DNA of 62,000 nucleotides from Glandiceps talaboti (Eukaryota; Hemichordata; Enteropneusta; Spengelidae): NCBI RefSeq assembly GCF_964340395.1, contig NC_135558.1, positions 615,001 to 677,000 of the forward strand, read 5' to 3'. Shown piece by piece: positions 24,864 to 37,314 of this stretch (position 1 is its first letter; each line of letters starts with the position of its first letter). The notes under the pieces were generated by a model. It saw only the letters and a program-made list of their open reading frames with translations, ran no database searches and was not told where the DNA came from. The position numbers and the translations under genes were made by a program.

Positions 24864-26447
24864 TAAAGAATGAAAGATACACATAACATATCTACGTCGT
24901 GTCACTCCGCCCTCACCGGCCTCCTCTCTCAGTCACATGCTCCATCGGAATATCATAGACATTCAAAAACATATATTTCTCAGAATCAAACATTAACGTC
25001 AAAGAAAAAGTCCTTATTCTATCTAATTTCTTGACGTTTGATGACCCATGTGACCTCAAGAATTAGACTTAGTTAATCCCACTGGCACCAGACTAACATA
25101 ACTAATCCTGCTAATCCATAGATTAATGTGTGTTCTTGTGAAAAGATCCCTTCAAACAATTCGACATCCCATAATATATATATAATATATCATTCGCTGC
25201 TTTCATGACCTACAATTATCTCGTATGAAAATGTTTTATTTGCTTCTTGTTTGTCCTTCGTTTCCTCTAAATCTTCCGTGCTCAAATCTACACGATACTT
25301 GAATAAATTAGATCGAATCTGATCATGAATCGAACTCATTCAGACTATAGTAGAACTCGAATTACAAACATCTAATATTTCGTAACATTTTCTAACATTG
25401 AATCATCAATATATTCAGATGTATACAGTGTCATTATTGATAATGATTAGTAAACGTAGATACCAGTTGCCGATCAACATGCTCCATCCGGGACACACTA
25501 CTTTAAGTCGTTCAGGTACGTCATAACTGCACTTGGCCACATCGTGACCTAAACTCCCACGACAAGGCTGTCGTTTACGTTAGCATGACACTTCTAGCTT
25601 TTCCATTTCGCGAACAAGGACAATTTTAGACATTTCGGAATGTTTAATGTTGACATCAAATTTTCGATACAAATTTTGTGAAAAAATAGAAGGACGAACA
25701 TCTTACCTAAGATCAGATGTCGTGAGTCAGAAGAAAGAAAATGATTACTATAAAAGGAGGAAAGGATAAATTTAATGTGATAAATATCAATGTTCCACTA
25801 TATTTTATCAATACGATGGAGTCTAAAACCACATAGAATAATTCCGTCTACTGTATTCATAAGAATGATTAACATTTTATACATTTTTTCTAATTGTTTG
25901 TACGACGGATTAATATATCTATCCTATAGTTATTAACTTCATTATTTGCTTGTTGTTGTTGTTGTTGTTGTTGTTGTTATTTGTTTTGCACCAAAGTAAA
26001 AGAAAATAAATTGTTTGCCAGATCAACAACAAAGTGTATCAGTAACAACTCATTAGTTGAATTCAAGGATAAGAGTTAAGGTGTGACGAATTATATACAC
26101 GACTGAAAAACTTGTACGTTTATTACCTCTGTAACAACTTCTAAAATTTAAATGCGTAATCACAAAAAACTTCAGATTACCATAGAAATCAATTTTCAAT
26201 CACAAACAACCAATCAGTTTTTTAAAAATTGTAATTTTTTGTGTTTCAATCATTTAATTTTTAACACGTTAGTACATATAGGTAGATACGTATCGAAAGT
26301 CAATTTGGCCATATAATGTTTTGTTACGTTTGCTGCCGTTTTCCTCACAGGTAATACGAATCAACGCCACTACCGTGTATCCTAAGTTATAGGCTTATTA
26401 GCCAAAGTGAGATACAAGGTGTATCATTTTGCATGCACGTCTTCTGT
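24864..26447. other. Gene-free stretch with (GTT)n
   Basis: AT-rich sequence; nothing supported except a short (GTT)n run near 25949-25978. Confidence 0.5.
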
Positions 26448-26792
26448 TACAATTAAAATCACGAAACCTGTAACAGAACCATCGTCTGGCTTTAACAAAA
26501 ATCTTACAAACAGTGCTACATTTTATCGTCTGACTTAACAAAAATCTTACAAACAGCGCTACATTTTATCGTCTGGAGCAACAAAAATCGTACTAAAATT
26601 GCTACATTTTATCATCTTCCTTGACAAATATCTCTGTAAGCAAGATTTTTGTTGAGCCGGACGATAAAATGTAACACTGTGACTGTTGGTAAGATTTATT
26701 CAGTTGAGCCAGATGATAAAATGTATCAATGTTCGTAAGATTTTTGTCGAGCCAGGCGATGTTTTGTTTCACCTCTTGTGATTTTAATTGTA
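26448..26792. repeat. Foldback element built from tandem 50-bp units in inverted arms
   Basis: Ends are TACAATTAAAATCAC (26448) and its exact complement GTGATTTTAATTGTA (26778-26792). The left arm has three direct units of the form ATCGTCTGGCTTAACAAAAATCTTAC...CTACATTTT. The right arm has three such units in reverse (AAGATTTTTGTTGAGCCGGACGATAAAATGTA). This modular arm structure is characteristic of Foldback-type elements. No ORF. Confidence 0.8.
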
Positions 26793-28323
26793 GTGTCTAT
26801 TGTTTGTTTATGTAATTCACTACAAAAATATTTTGTGTATCCAAATCGACTTTCTCTACCTACCTACCTTTAGCCTCTTAATACAACTTTCTAAACTTTT
26901 ACCTGTTTCATTTTTATGCTTAAAATCTGAAAATAACTCGCTGATAATAGATGAATTGAGATTATGATATATGTATTTCTATGATTAGTAACTGTCCTTA
27001 CATGCCATTCACAATGTATCGTTCTGTTTTTCGTCATTCATAAATACAGTGATCACGTACTCATCACGTGTGACCCGAATCGTAAAGGCGGCGATCGTAT
27101 ACTCATCACTTGTGACGTCGACCTGATTCGTTTTCACTCATTCAATGTAGTTATTTTCTTTCATCTTCTCTGGTATATTCATCGTATGCGTAGGATTGAT
27201 GGATGGCGAAGACAATACGGTAGACGTGACTGTGCAAGCATGCTCTGTACACATTGTACTCTCCCATAAACGGATCATATAGCATCATTATATGCCATAT
27301 TGCATGCCACTCTTTTATGAAATGAAATAGTATTTACCTCTTTTTGTGGGAATTGGCCTATACCAAAATACTGCGAACCAACTGACTGGCGTAACAAACA
27401 TTATCTGGAAACGTATAAATGTAGACATATATCTTATTTCAACTATCCTTAAAATATTTTATGCTAAAAAATTCTAATATGATCTAACAATTTGTTCTCC
27501 TGCCATCGTCCGAAAATGTATTATTGTCCTGTGAGTACTGAGTACATTCACTCCTCATAAATTATAAAATTTCTTTCTGACTTTTGCTAGATTAGCGTCA
27601 GTAACAAACAGATTTTTCGATTGCATACACATACAAAAATCCGCGGTACATTTCAGAAATGGTCTTTGTGATGAAAAAATAATCATTAGCCTAATTCCAA
27701 TCCACTTTTAATTATTTGAACTTCAAATTAATAGTTTCACTGGCCGGAATGCCCATGGATTTACAAGATTCGGTTCTAAAGCAAAATCCAAAAATTCGTT
27801 TAAATATTGAAAATAAAGTTATTTAGCCATTGCTACATAAAGTCACCGTGTTTGCAGAGAAACTGGCATTTAACATTTCCAGGCTCCAAATATTAGCATC
27901 AACCTGGGATAAATGAATGCGAGATGCCGCAAGCTATATTGATATACGCACTCTTATATACATCACAGTAAGCCTTTCTGTTGTGATCCTGTGCCCTCCA
28001 AATCATGTTAAAGTCAAAATATCTACTTTTCTCATTTGTCAATATGTCATACCATTAATAGATAGTAAGATTACGAAGTATGAAAGTATTCACCTGTCTT
28101 AGATATAATTTCATGTGACAATGTAACATCATTAACCCCACTCTCCTAACTGAGTCTTTGGTTGAAGGCCGCACATTGTCAAATGTCGAGCTTCTTTTTC
28201 ATATAAAAAACGCATGTCATAATTGGACATCTTAGGTCAATATTGATTTGATATTATTTTAAGGTTAACCAAAGCCGTTCATTTACTTTTCCTTTGCCAA
28301 TATATTGTACTTGTGATGTATGT
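26793..28323. other. Gene-free stretch
   Basis: AT-rich; no gene, transposon or tandem array recognised. Confidence 0.5.
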
Positions 28324-28527
28324 GTGTTTGTATGTATGTATGTATGTATGTATGTATGTATGTATGTATGTATGTATGTATGTATGTATGTATGTATGTA
28401 TGTATGTATGTATGTATGTATGTATGTATGTATGTATGTATGTATGTATGTCATGTATGTATGTATGTATGTATGTATGTATGTATGTATGTATGTATGT
28501 ATGTATGTATGTATGTATGTATGTATG
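28324..28527. repeat. (TGTA)n array
   Basis: About 50 TGTA units with a single CATG interruption near 28452. Confidence 0.98.
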
Positions 28528-28920
28528 CCTCTGTTCGTTAGACTAGAAATTAAAATTAATGAAAAATGTTAAGCGTGATATTTCGTATCAGCTTTCACAA
28601 TTAAAGACGTACTTGATGTCAATAGCAAGGTCATGCAAATCAGAGTATGCACACATTGAGTGGGGGTGACTGTTGACTGATTACGATAGACGAAAGGTCA
28701 CGCATATTTCCGGACAACTCTTAATTTTTCTAATGAAATATTGCAACTACTTAATGGAGACATGAATTGAGACTAATTGATACACCACGGACTTGAACGG
28801 TTATCATCCTCAATGCAAAGTATTGGTGTGTCAAGAAAAAATTTCCTCGTGACGAATTACGATCTACTCAATGGGTCATTATATATATGTCTTTATTATA
28901 TCCCTGGTTTGTCTCCCAAG

Positions 28921-29010
28921 GACTTTGATTCCTATATAATAGTGAATCGCATTTGCCTTAGAGCTTCAAACGCCACCATTTGCCTGTACAGGTACGATAC
29001 AGCCAGTGAG
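28921..29010 (+). other. Weak candidate exon
   Basis: A 90-nt open segment (DFDSYIIVNRICL...) is bounded by an acceptor-like CTCCCAAG and a donor GAG|GTAAAT. No homology recognised and no partner exon identified. It may be chance. Confidence 0.15.
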
Positions 29011-29303
29011 GTAAATATGACAATTTTTACTTGTAATCCTTGCATACGTTCTTGTCTTCCTACGATTAAGTCCGTTTCTTTTTTGTAATGACTAGATCGA
29101 GAGTTTGGTGATTTTAATTTTTTTTTCTGTGTTCTAAATCAGACATTTTTACGACGCTCTTCCATTCTTTACACGTGTACAACATTGTTTCGCTCAGTAG
29201 ACTACTCTACCATATGACATACCCAACATGTAGTTGGTATTTCACGTAATGCCTCAATTGTACAAGCGACATATTTTGGTCCATCATGTTTGGCTTTGTT
29301 TTA

Positions 29304-29307
<4 letters not shown>

Positions 29308-29381
<74 letters not shown>

Positions 29382-29420
29382 CGCGTGCGTGTGTGTGTGT
29401 GCGTGCGTGTGTGCGTGCGC

Positions 29421-29481
<61 letters not shown>

Positions 29482-29494
29482 CGCGTGCGTGTGT
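29308..29494. repeat. (GT)n array with (GA)n insert
   Basis: A long GT run broken by GAGAGA and GCGTGC stretches, with TGTA-free composition. Confidence 0.97.
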
Positions 29495-30247
29495 GCCAAA
29501 CTATGTTTAAGAAATACCCATTTACTAGACCCTTTGGTAAACATTGCTGAGGAAATGAGGAAAAATACATTTTTAACTTCGAGGTAACGTAGCTATAATG
29601 CGAGTTTTTTGCCTGTTTTCATTAAAGTTGCCATATTATCTAAATGACATAGATAAAACAGTTACATCATTTAAGTTAATGTGGCTTAAAATAGGAAACC
29701 GTTTAAAACATTCACAAGTTTAGGTACCTTGTAGTCTGTAGAACAGTATGACTGACCACCACTCTCATAATTTGGGTCTTTGTATTTTCATAATAACGAT
29801 AATAATAATAATAATAATTATGCTTGTTGCTTTACAAGGCCTTCGATCCAGCCAATATACAACACAAGAAATGTACAAATATGTCAAAGTCAAAGTCACA
29901 TATCTTAGTTCAAATGAATACTAGTACTATGTTATTTCACTTGTAAGCGTCTCTCTTTGTTTAAATACATTGTATACAAATGTACATAATGATGTTAGAA
30001 GTTCAGGTTTGTTCGTTCTCATCACTCTTATGAACTTATTAAAATTAGGCTCGGCTATGAATTCTATTTGGATGTATTTTTTTCCTCTCATCGTCGTAGA
30101 AGGAACATACAGTACTAAAGGAGAGTTATATTCATCTTTTACATCACCACTTTCACAAATTTTACAAATTCTATTCCACGAGTCAATGTTATGTCGCCTT
30201 CTTGTATTTTCGTTCTAGTTATAATACATCTCAGTTGACTCATCAGG
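29495..30247. other. Upstream region of the cysteine-rich peptide gene
   Basis: No coding region supported; a short (AAT)n run lies near 29800. An acceptor-like GACTCATCAG sits directly before the peptide-gene ATG, so a non-coding first exon may be hidden here. Confidence 0.4.
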
Positions 30248-30438
30248 ATGCATAGCTTCTACATCACCCTGCTTCTTAGTCTACTGGGTTCATATGTCCT
30301 CGGACTCCCAATGAGTAGCTCTGACGTTGGTGACTTGTCGGATGACAACAATGGGGTACGTATGTACTGAATTGGTCTTGGCGATTATTAACATCCGTTA
30401 AACCTTGAACACATGGCAATTCCCCTTCTGTCTATTCC

Positions 30439-30494
<56 letters not shown>

Positions 30495-30650
30495 CGTCCG
30501 TCCGTCCGTCCGTCCGTCCGTCCGCCCAGTCCGTCCGTCTGTCTGTCTGTATGTCTGTCTGTATGTATGTACGTATGTCTCAGTCGTCTCTGTCACTGTA
30601 TGTCTGTCTCTATCACTGTCTATCACTGTCACTGTCACTGTCACTGTCTA

Positions 30651-30697
<47 letters not shown>

Positions 30698-31186
30698 GCC
30701 TCTGTCCCACTCTGTCTCTACCTGTGTCTCTCTCGCCTTGTCGTCTCAAGGCGGTCTTTTTATTTTGTTATAATCAGATCAGCTAAACATTTTTATTGAA
30801 ATTGGTGATCGCCTGTGATATAATTCTTATGATAATTATTTCATCAAGACCATCGAATATCAAAATCATTTTTTTATTATATGATTTCTGGAATTAAGGT
30901 TACATTTATCCACCAAGTCAGCCTCTCCATTCTAATGTCATTTTACGTTTGTATCCTTTTTTAGAAAACAAGAGAAGGAAATTTCGGGAAGCCAACTGCA
31001 CTGTCAAAACGAGGAACGTGTGCAGCACTTTTCTGCGTCGATTGTGCCATATTTTACAAATACACATATCGTACTCGCTGCAAAGTGTTTTGTTCCAACT
31101 GCACGCAAAAAGAGAAGTTACAAGCTTATGAGTCTCTGTGTGACTGGTTTCATCCTCAATATTGCAATCCAAATGCAGATTTCTAA
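30248..31186 (+). CDS. Secreted cysteine-rich peptide precursor, two exons (30248-30355, 30965-31186)
   Basis: Exon 1 (36 codons) encodes a classical signal peptide (MHSFYITLLLSLLGSYVLG) and a short acidic spacer (SSDVGDLSDDNNG). It ends at donor GG|GTACGT in phase 0. Exon 2 (acceptor TTTTTTAG|AAA) continues with a basic stretch and a Lys-Arg site (ALSKR), then a 57-residue C-terminal peptide beginning GTCAALFCVDC. That peptide has cysteines at positions 3, 8, 11, 23, 27, 30, 43 and 51, and the stop is at 31184. The whole precursor is 109 residues. The layout signal, spacer, dibasic site, Cys-rich peptide is that of secreted hormones, antimicrobial peptides or venom-type peptides. Eight cysteines could form four disulphides. 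I recognise no known family and assign no activity. Open frames over exon 2 on other frames are shadows. Confidence 0.75.
30438..30699. repeat. (CTGT)n/(CCGT)n array in the peptide-gene intron
   Basis: CTGT units, a block of CCGT units (about 30488-30538), CACTGT units, then CTGT again. It fills much of the 609-bp intron. Confidence 0.97.
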
Positions 31187-33150
31187 AACTGAGACAAAGC
31201 AGGGTGCAAACTTTATATTTCGAGTTCAATGCGTGATTAACACCACAATTATCTAACGTTGTGTTGTGTTTCCGAAACGTGTTACTGCACAATTACTCAA
31301 TCCTAACAGGGATCATGCTTTAAGAGTTTTTTGAATTGCAATATTTTCATAAAACTGAAGGTCTATTTTCACCTGGTATATTTTATTAAAATATTGGTCG
31401 AGCGTCTTGGCATTCACATATACAGTAAGGAAACTTTACAAAATCTCTTTCCCCAAAACTATGTCTTCTTACCTTGGATTAAAACAGAAAAACATTTTTA
31501 GAAATAAGTTATCTGTACCTCGGCGACTGTTACAATAAAAAAAATATTAGACTGCGTTTTGCCGCCATCCGGTTCGTTTTTTTAAACGTTACCATCTATA
31601 AGATTCTTTTTTTGAGACCGTTGTTTGAGTACTTGTGCTAGTTTAAGTTTTGTTTTATTTTATTTTACATTCTGTTTTGAGGTTTTTAGTGTGTGAAGTG
31701 TCATTTAAATTTCTCATAGTGGGATGTGGCGTCGAAAAGATTGTGTAAGAAAATAAAACAACAGCAGTCTCATGGAAATATTTGTTGTAAAATTTAAACA
31801 ACTGGTCAGTAAACATAAAACAAGAAATAGTGGGTGGTCAAGTCAGATATTCTCATTGGCCAACAATATCACCGAAGTGATAATGTAACACTTATTTTAA
31901 TATAGTTACTAATAATCAAACATTTTATCTTGAAACTTTCAATACACAATGAGTTTTTACTTTCTGTAAGGGAAGGTCATATAATAGTGATGTCTGTCTG
32001 TGTCTCTGTCTCTCTTTGTGCCAGCATTTTCTCACATGTTTCGACTCATCCGACAGGGCTGTGGAACACTACAACATCAGTTCACAGGATATCCCCAATT
32101 CACCGGGCCTGGCAGGCATGGCAACTAGCTACGGGCTCCATGAGTAATCCCGGCTGTTCCGGACTGTTCGAGATATTACTTCTAGAGTTTCGCGAAATTC
32201 ACATTTGTCGTGTGAGTGTGACACGGCTAGTGATACAGCCTATCCATCATATAGATAATTAATAATTATTGGTAATTAATAATTATTGGTAATTATGCGA
32301 TAACTTAAGTCAATATGCTTTGATTTATGCACTGATGATAACAAGCCGCACAAGTCTGATATCGCTTGATCGTATACTTGTTAATTTCTTTGAATCATTT
32401 GTATAATTAATGATTTTGCGATACCACCATCGATCTGTTGTTCTTGGAATTTTACCTGCTTTAAATACGATGGATATATACTATGACTAATGTTATACCA
32501 TCCATTTCTAAACAAGTTCAGAAAGTATAGTAGTAGTGGCGGACCGTGAAGGCTTCATTTCGAAGTAATATGAACGCCAATTACTGACACAAACTCGATA
32601 TTTCTGGTACTGCGACATCATATGTCTTCCTTTTTCTTTATTTCTCATTAATCTTTCTTTTCAATAATTGAAATGTTAAAAATAGGATTATAATTACGAT
32701 CGAACTCACCTATAAATTCGTAGCAAATCTTCAAATCTAACAATTCCAGCTTGTCGCTGGAAAATAAACTTAGCTGGAAATTCTCTCCGGTCTGTCATCA
32801 TCATAAATGATAATATCTACAATTCTATAACTTATAATTATTTGCGTGACTGACGAAGACAGACCATTGCAACATGGGTTGTTTGTAGTCTTTGCATCTG
32901 CAGTTACTAGTTAAAGAGCATTCATGTTCAATGTTCATTGTGTAATTGTTTTAAAATTTACACCTGCGTTTTTGAGACGGTTCAAATGACGTCGTGGTAG
33001 CCATGGCAACCATTGCATCGCCTTCAAATATCTCCTTCTCCTTTAGTTTTATCCTAGAGAGCCATTTTGAGAATAAGGTCTTACTGTCGAACGTTTCAAT
33101 CCTTGCCTAAAATCACTAAGTGATGTCGTTCAAAGTTTACACAGATAGAT
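31187..33150. other. Gene-free stretch downstream of the peptide gene
   Basis: Presumed 3' untranslated region, then AT-rich DNA. A 17-bp tandem duplication of AATTAATAATTATTGGT lies at about 32258-32292. One weak candidate exon (32025-32147) is listed separately. Confidence 0.45.
32025..32147 (+). other. Weak candidate terminal exon
   Basis: After a good polypyrimidine tract and acceptor (TTTGTGCCAG), 40 codons read HFLTCFDSSDRAVEHYNISS... to a stop at 32145. Its phase (0) would match exon 1 of the peptide gene at 30248, but no homology supports the link. Confidence 0.2.
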
Positions 33151-33151
33151 A

Positions 33152-33386
33152 GTATGTATGTATGTATGTATGTATGTATGTATGTATGTATGTATGTATG
33201 TATGTATGTGTGTATGTGTGTATGTGTGTATGTGTGTGTGTATGTATGTATGTATGTATGTATGTATGTATGTATGTATGTATGTATGTATGTATGTATG
33301 TATGTCTCTCTGTGTGTGTGTGCGTGTGTATGTATGTATGTATGTATGTATGTATGTATGTATGTATGTATGTATGTATGTATGTA
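33152..33386. repeat. (TGTA)n array
   Basis: TGTA units with TGTG-rich interruptions at 33205-33240 and 33306-33328. Confidence 0.98.
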
Positions 33387-33869
33387 CGCTTTTGAAAATA
33401 GATTATCCCAAATTTCTAATCACACGAATATAATTTGTAGACATCATCTGTTTAAATGTAGAGATGGGTGGTGCTATAAGAATGTTATCTATAAGTTATG
33501 TTAGTTTTGCGGTTACAGTCCGTTAACTCGGGTACTCAACGGTTGCAATTGGGCTTACATACTAGAAACCGTAACATTTTGTCAAAACATAGTTTATACT
33601 CGTAGGTATGCATGTGTATTTGCTTTGCTACACTAACATTATGCTACCCTATAATTAGATGACGTCAATATATGAACCATGCTGATAATCAAATATCACA
33701 ACCAACCACTTGAGTGAACACTATGACATCCATCATATTAGATATACATTGACCGTTCACAGTGTTTTTTTTAAAAATGTTTGATATAACACCTGACCCT
33801 CATTTATTGCATATTTCTAAAGATAGTTGTTGCTACAGAGATTCGCTAGCTCATTTGAAACAGATGTAA

Positions 33870-34665
33870 GGGACTGTTCAGTAATTACAAGGGGAGGACA
33901 GGAGAAGATGAAGCCCGGTCTGTTGCGTAAAATATGACCCTCCCCCGATTCCGTTTTCAAACAAAAGTCGTCCTCAATTTCCTTTCTCTAAACTACAACC
34001 CTCACCTGTTAAAATATTTCAGAAAAATGGGACAAAATGCTGTCAGACGTGAAAAGGGACATACATCCCATAATCAATGGTAAGGACTCGATCCAACCGT
34101 TGTCACCACATAATTTTAAAGGCATTGTTGTTTCCCACTACTACCACCACTGTGAATTTATGTGAATAAGGCAATGTATTAAGTAATTCCTGTGTGTGGA
34201 TCTATTGGACAGAATCGAAGGCCCAAACTCCCAAAGACTAGATGGGCAGTGTGCCCATCTAGTCTTTGGGAGTTTGGGCCTTCGACATTATTCGACAGTA
34301 TTGGGACCTAGCTATAGGTCAACATCATGGGACCTTACTCTATCATAATATACTAATGTCTAACCACACTGTTCCCCCTTCATTTCTGTGAAACCCACTC
34401 CTCTCCTCACACCACAACTAACAATCAATTCACTGCATGGCCGCCAGCAGCGATGTGATGTGTTCTGGCATTACAGTGCACTGGTGGCAGTGGTGGGATC
34501 TTGTAGCAGTGGGATGTGGAACCGGTGGAAGCGGTGGGATACAAACATCACAAAGTAATGTTAACTAAGATAATACAATGAATCAAATTAAAATGTTAAC
34601 CTTCTCTAGTACCTTTATTCTAAAATACGATTACCCCCCCCCCCCCGGTTACTGCAGGCTCCCCC
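33870..34665 (+). mobile_element. TIR element, full-length copy (family copy 3)
   Basis: The left end GGGACTGTTCAGTAATTAC is the approximate complement of the right end of the family (AATTACTGACGGCTCCC; here GGTTACTGCAGGCTCCCC). TAA flanks both ends (33867-33869 and 34666-34668), a 3-bp target duplication as made by PIF/Harbinger-type elements. There is no transposase, so it is non-autonomous. About 800 bp. Shares long blocks with copy 4 (48623) in inverted orientation. Confidence 0.7.
34215..34285. repeat. Perfect 34-bp inverted repeat
   Basis: Arms 34215-34248 and 34252-34285 are exactly complementary around a 3-base centre, carrying CCCAAAGACTAGATGGGCA. Family copy 4 has only one arm (about 48943-48975), so the second arm is a local inverted duplication in this copy. 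Confidence 0.9.
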
Positions 34666-35582
34666 TAAGACATCGCCTGCGAACATTTTGATTTCTCTGC
34701 TGTGAGCTTATATAATTACGAAGACATGAAAAGACTGACAAACATCTGGTCGGTCAACTGATTAAGTCATCCGTTTTTCTCACATCTGTATTTGTCTGTG
34801 TCTATATTACCGATAAACGAATAAAGGGACGTGGAAGGGATACTGATGTGTGTATATGGACTACCCTTACATTGCATACAACAAATGTACACAAAAGAAA
34901 GCCATATTATACAATCTTACAATGAAAACACCAAAATATAGATTCTAAAATTACTCTGACCTCTTCACACTTCGCGTTCAGATATTCTACACAACCACAG
35001 GGTGATTTCAAAACATTCACTGACCTCAAAGTCTTCGGCGATTATACTGTCTGAGTAAAATATGTGCATACTGTGAACCGATAAGGTTTAGCTTTTATAT
35101 TTGTGAAGACGAACAAATCAAAAATAATACTTTTTCCTTTGCTATCTTACTAAAAATCACTTTTTATATCAAGATTCGACATAACATTTTTTTTTTTTTT
35201 AAAGGTAATATTTCAATTAGGAATGAGAATTGGATGAGAAAAACAGTTTGCTACGTGTCTGCCGGTACAGAGGTTGAAGGTCAAATAATGAACATTCCTA
35301 TCCTAGTCACGCAGGAAGATATTACGTTATTATTTATTCATGATTGGACTTAGGTTCAACTTTATTTACGAATAATGCTTCCTGTGGAAGAGATTGGTCA
35401 TCCACCCGTCATTAACTCATGTGTAAAACAATACCGTAAGTAAGATTTAACTGCCTACAGCAATACATTAAGTACAACCATAACATTCTTATTTTCTTCT
35501 GTATGTTTTGCTTCAGCAGTACAGCTTGGCAAAGCAAAGGGATAAATATCACTACTGCTGTTTTCATATAACCATTTCTCCT

Positions 35583-35865
35583 ATACATACATACATACAT
35601 ACATACATACATACATACATACATACATACATACATACATACGTACGTACATACATACATACATACATACATACATACATACATACATACATACATACAG
35701 TACATACATACATACATACATACATACATACATACATACATACATACATACATACATACGTACATACATACATACGTACGTACGTACGTACATACATACA
35801 TACATACATACATACATACATACATACATACATACATACATACATACATACATACATACATACAT
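35583..35865. repeat. (CATA)n array
   Basis: CATA units with CGTA clusters near 35641 and 35773 and one CAGTA break at 35699. Confidence 0.98.
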
Positions 35866-37314
35866 TGTGGAAAATACTTCTAAACTAACTTAATGTAGAA
35901 ATTCATAAAAATCAATGAAGTACATTGATTTAAAGAAATGAACAGCTTGTATCCGTCTTCGGTTGACTGATCACATATCTATAACTGTAAATTACAGTTA
36001 ACTGTTGCCAATCACGTTGTGTCTCTATTACCCCTGACAACCGATACACTATGGTTACGGAAGATAAAGTGCTGTTGCTGTCACGGTTGCTGTTGCGAGG
36101 AAACGTTTTAAGATGTATTTTACGGATAGAATTTCAGATTCGTTTCGAAATCAAGCATATATCGGTTTACCAATACATTTCATTATATACAGCTTCGCAC
36201 TGGTCTTTAATAACACTTTCAATTTGTTATCCAAATAAAAAATAGTGTCATTTTCATTCTCCTCTACCTCATAATGTTTGACATTTGTCATATTTGACTG
36301 GTGATATTGATCAACTGCGCACTCAAATAGCTATGCCCAATAAAGAGTTTGGTGCAAGGAAGCTCTGGCGATTTTTTTTTTGCCGTCAAGATTGTTTTGA
36401 CTAGATCACATTTTCGAACGTCGAGAATTCTAACATATGACATAGCCCTCTTTTCATATTTGAACCTGTGCTATATAATTTCCATGGTAACGTGTGATAT
36501 GCTTTTCTATGGTTAAAGAGTCAATGCGTGATATAACATACTAGCGGCACATAAATCAAGCAACAAAGACTTTATTTATCCAAGACGAACTATCTATATC
36601 GGGTCGGTAAGAATTACTGGGTGGATAGCAAAGCGTATACATAGTGTCAACGTTAGAAGACTACTTAGTAAATAAAGCACGCCAAAGTTATCAATTTTCA
36701 CAACATTTGGTAAAACTTGTTATTTCAAAACTTGCGGTGATACGTTACTTGATAGTCACGAGGCTCGTGACCTATTTTAGACACACATGAATATGACTAG
36801 TTTGCTGTATGCATTATGAGAACATGAATCGTTCAACCATCCCACATAGGAATGTCGCTAGATGTATGTGCTTACGGCTATACACACTGCTACAAACATT
36901 TCGCTCTTTTTATGTTTATGCGCACGCGCACGCTTTACAAGAATTGTCGCCGAAATATTCATACCCTATATCATTAATTGGCTCGTCTCTTGATAGATGT
37001 TGTTAATTCTTGCCCCATCTACATCCCCACCCCCCATTATTTTGTATTCTAACAGGGAGAACACACTACAACGTCATAACATTTGACACAGCGGTGACAC
37101 AGCATTGTGATATTCTCATGAAAGATTCAAACGATGACCTTAGATGTGAGTGAGGACTGACCTCTCATTGAATGTAAAGTGTTGTGTTCTTTGCAACCTG
37201 ATAAGCGAATTCGAATCGATAGGGAGAAACCTAACACCTAGCTAGAAGGAGTCCACAATCCTATTATAACTCTGATTCCACGGTATCCCGTTTAGTTTTA
37301 CCAACTAATTCAGG
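35866..37314. other. Upstream region of the first esterase gene
   Basis: No gene supported. A segment at about 36170-36260 (CTTCGCACTGGTCTTTAATAA ... TTGTTATCCAAATAAAAA) is repeated at about 43465-43560. A weak ATTATAA about 50 bp before the ATG could be a TATA element. Confidence 0.45.

Noticed and set aside
30918-31292. Open frames on both strands over the peptide exon 2
   Set aside because: The frame that joins exon 1 by proper splice sites encodes the cysteine-rich peptide; the others lack context.
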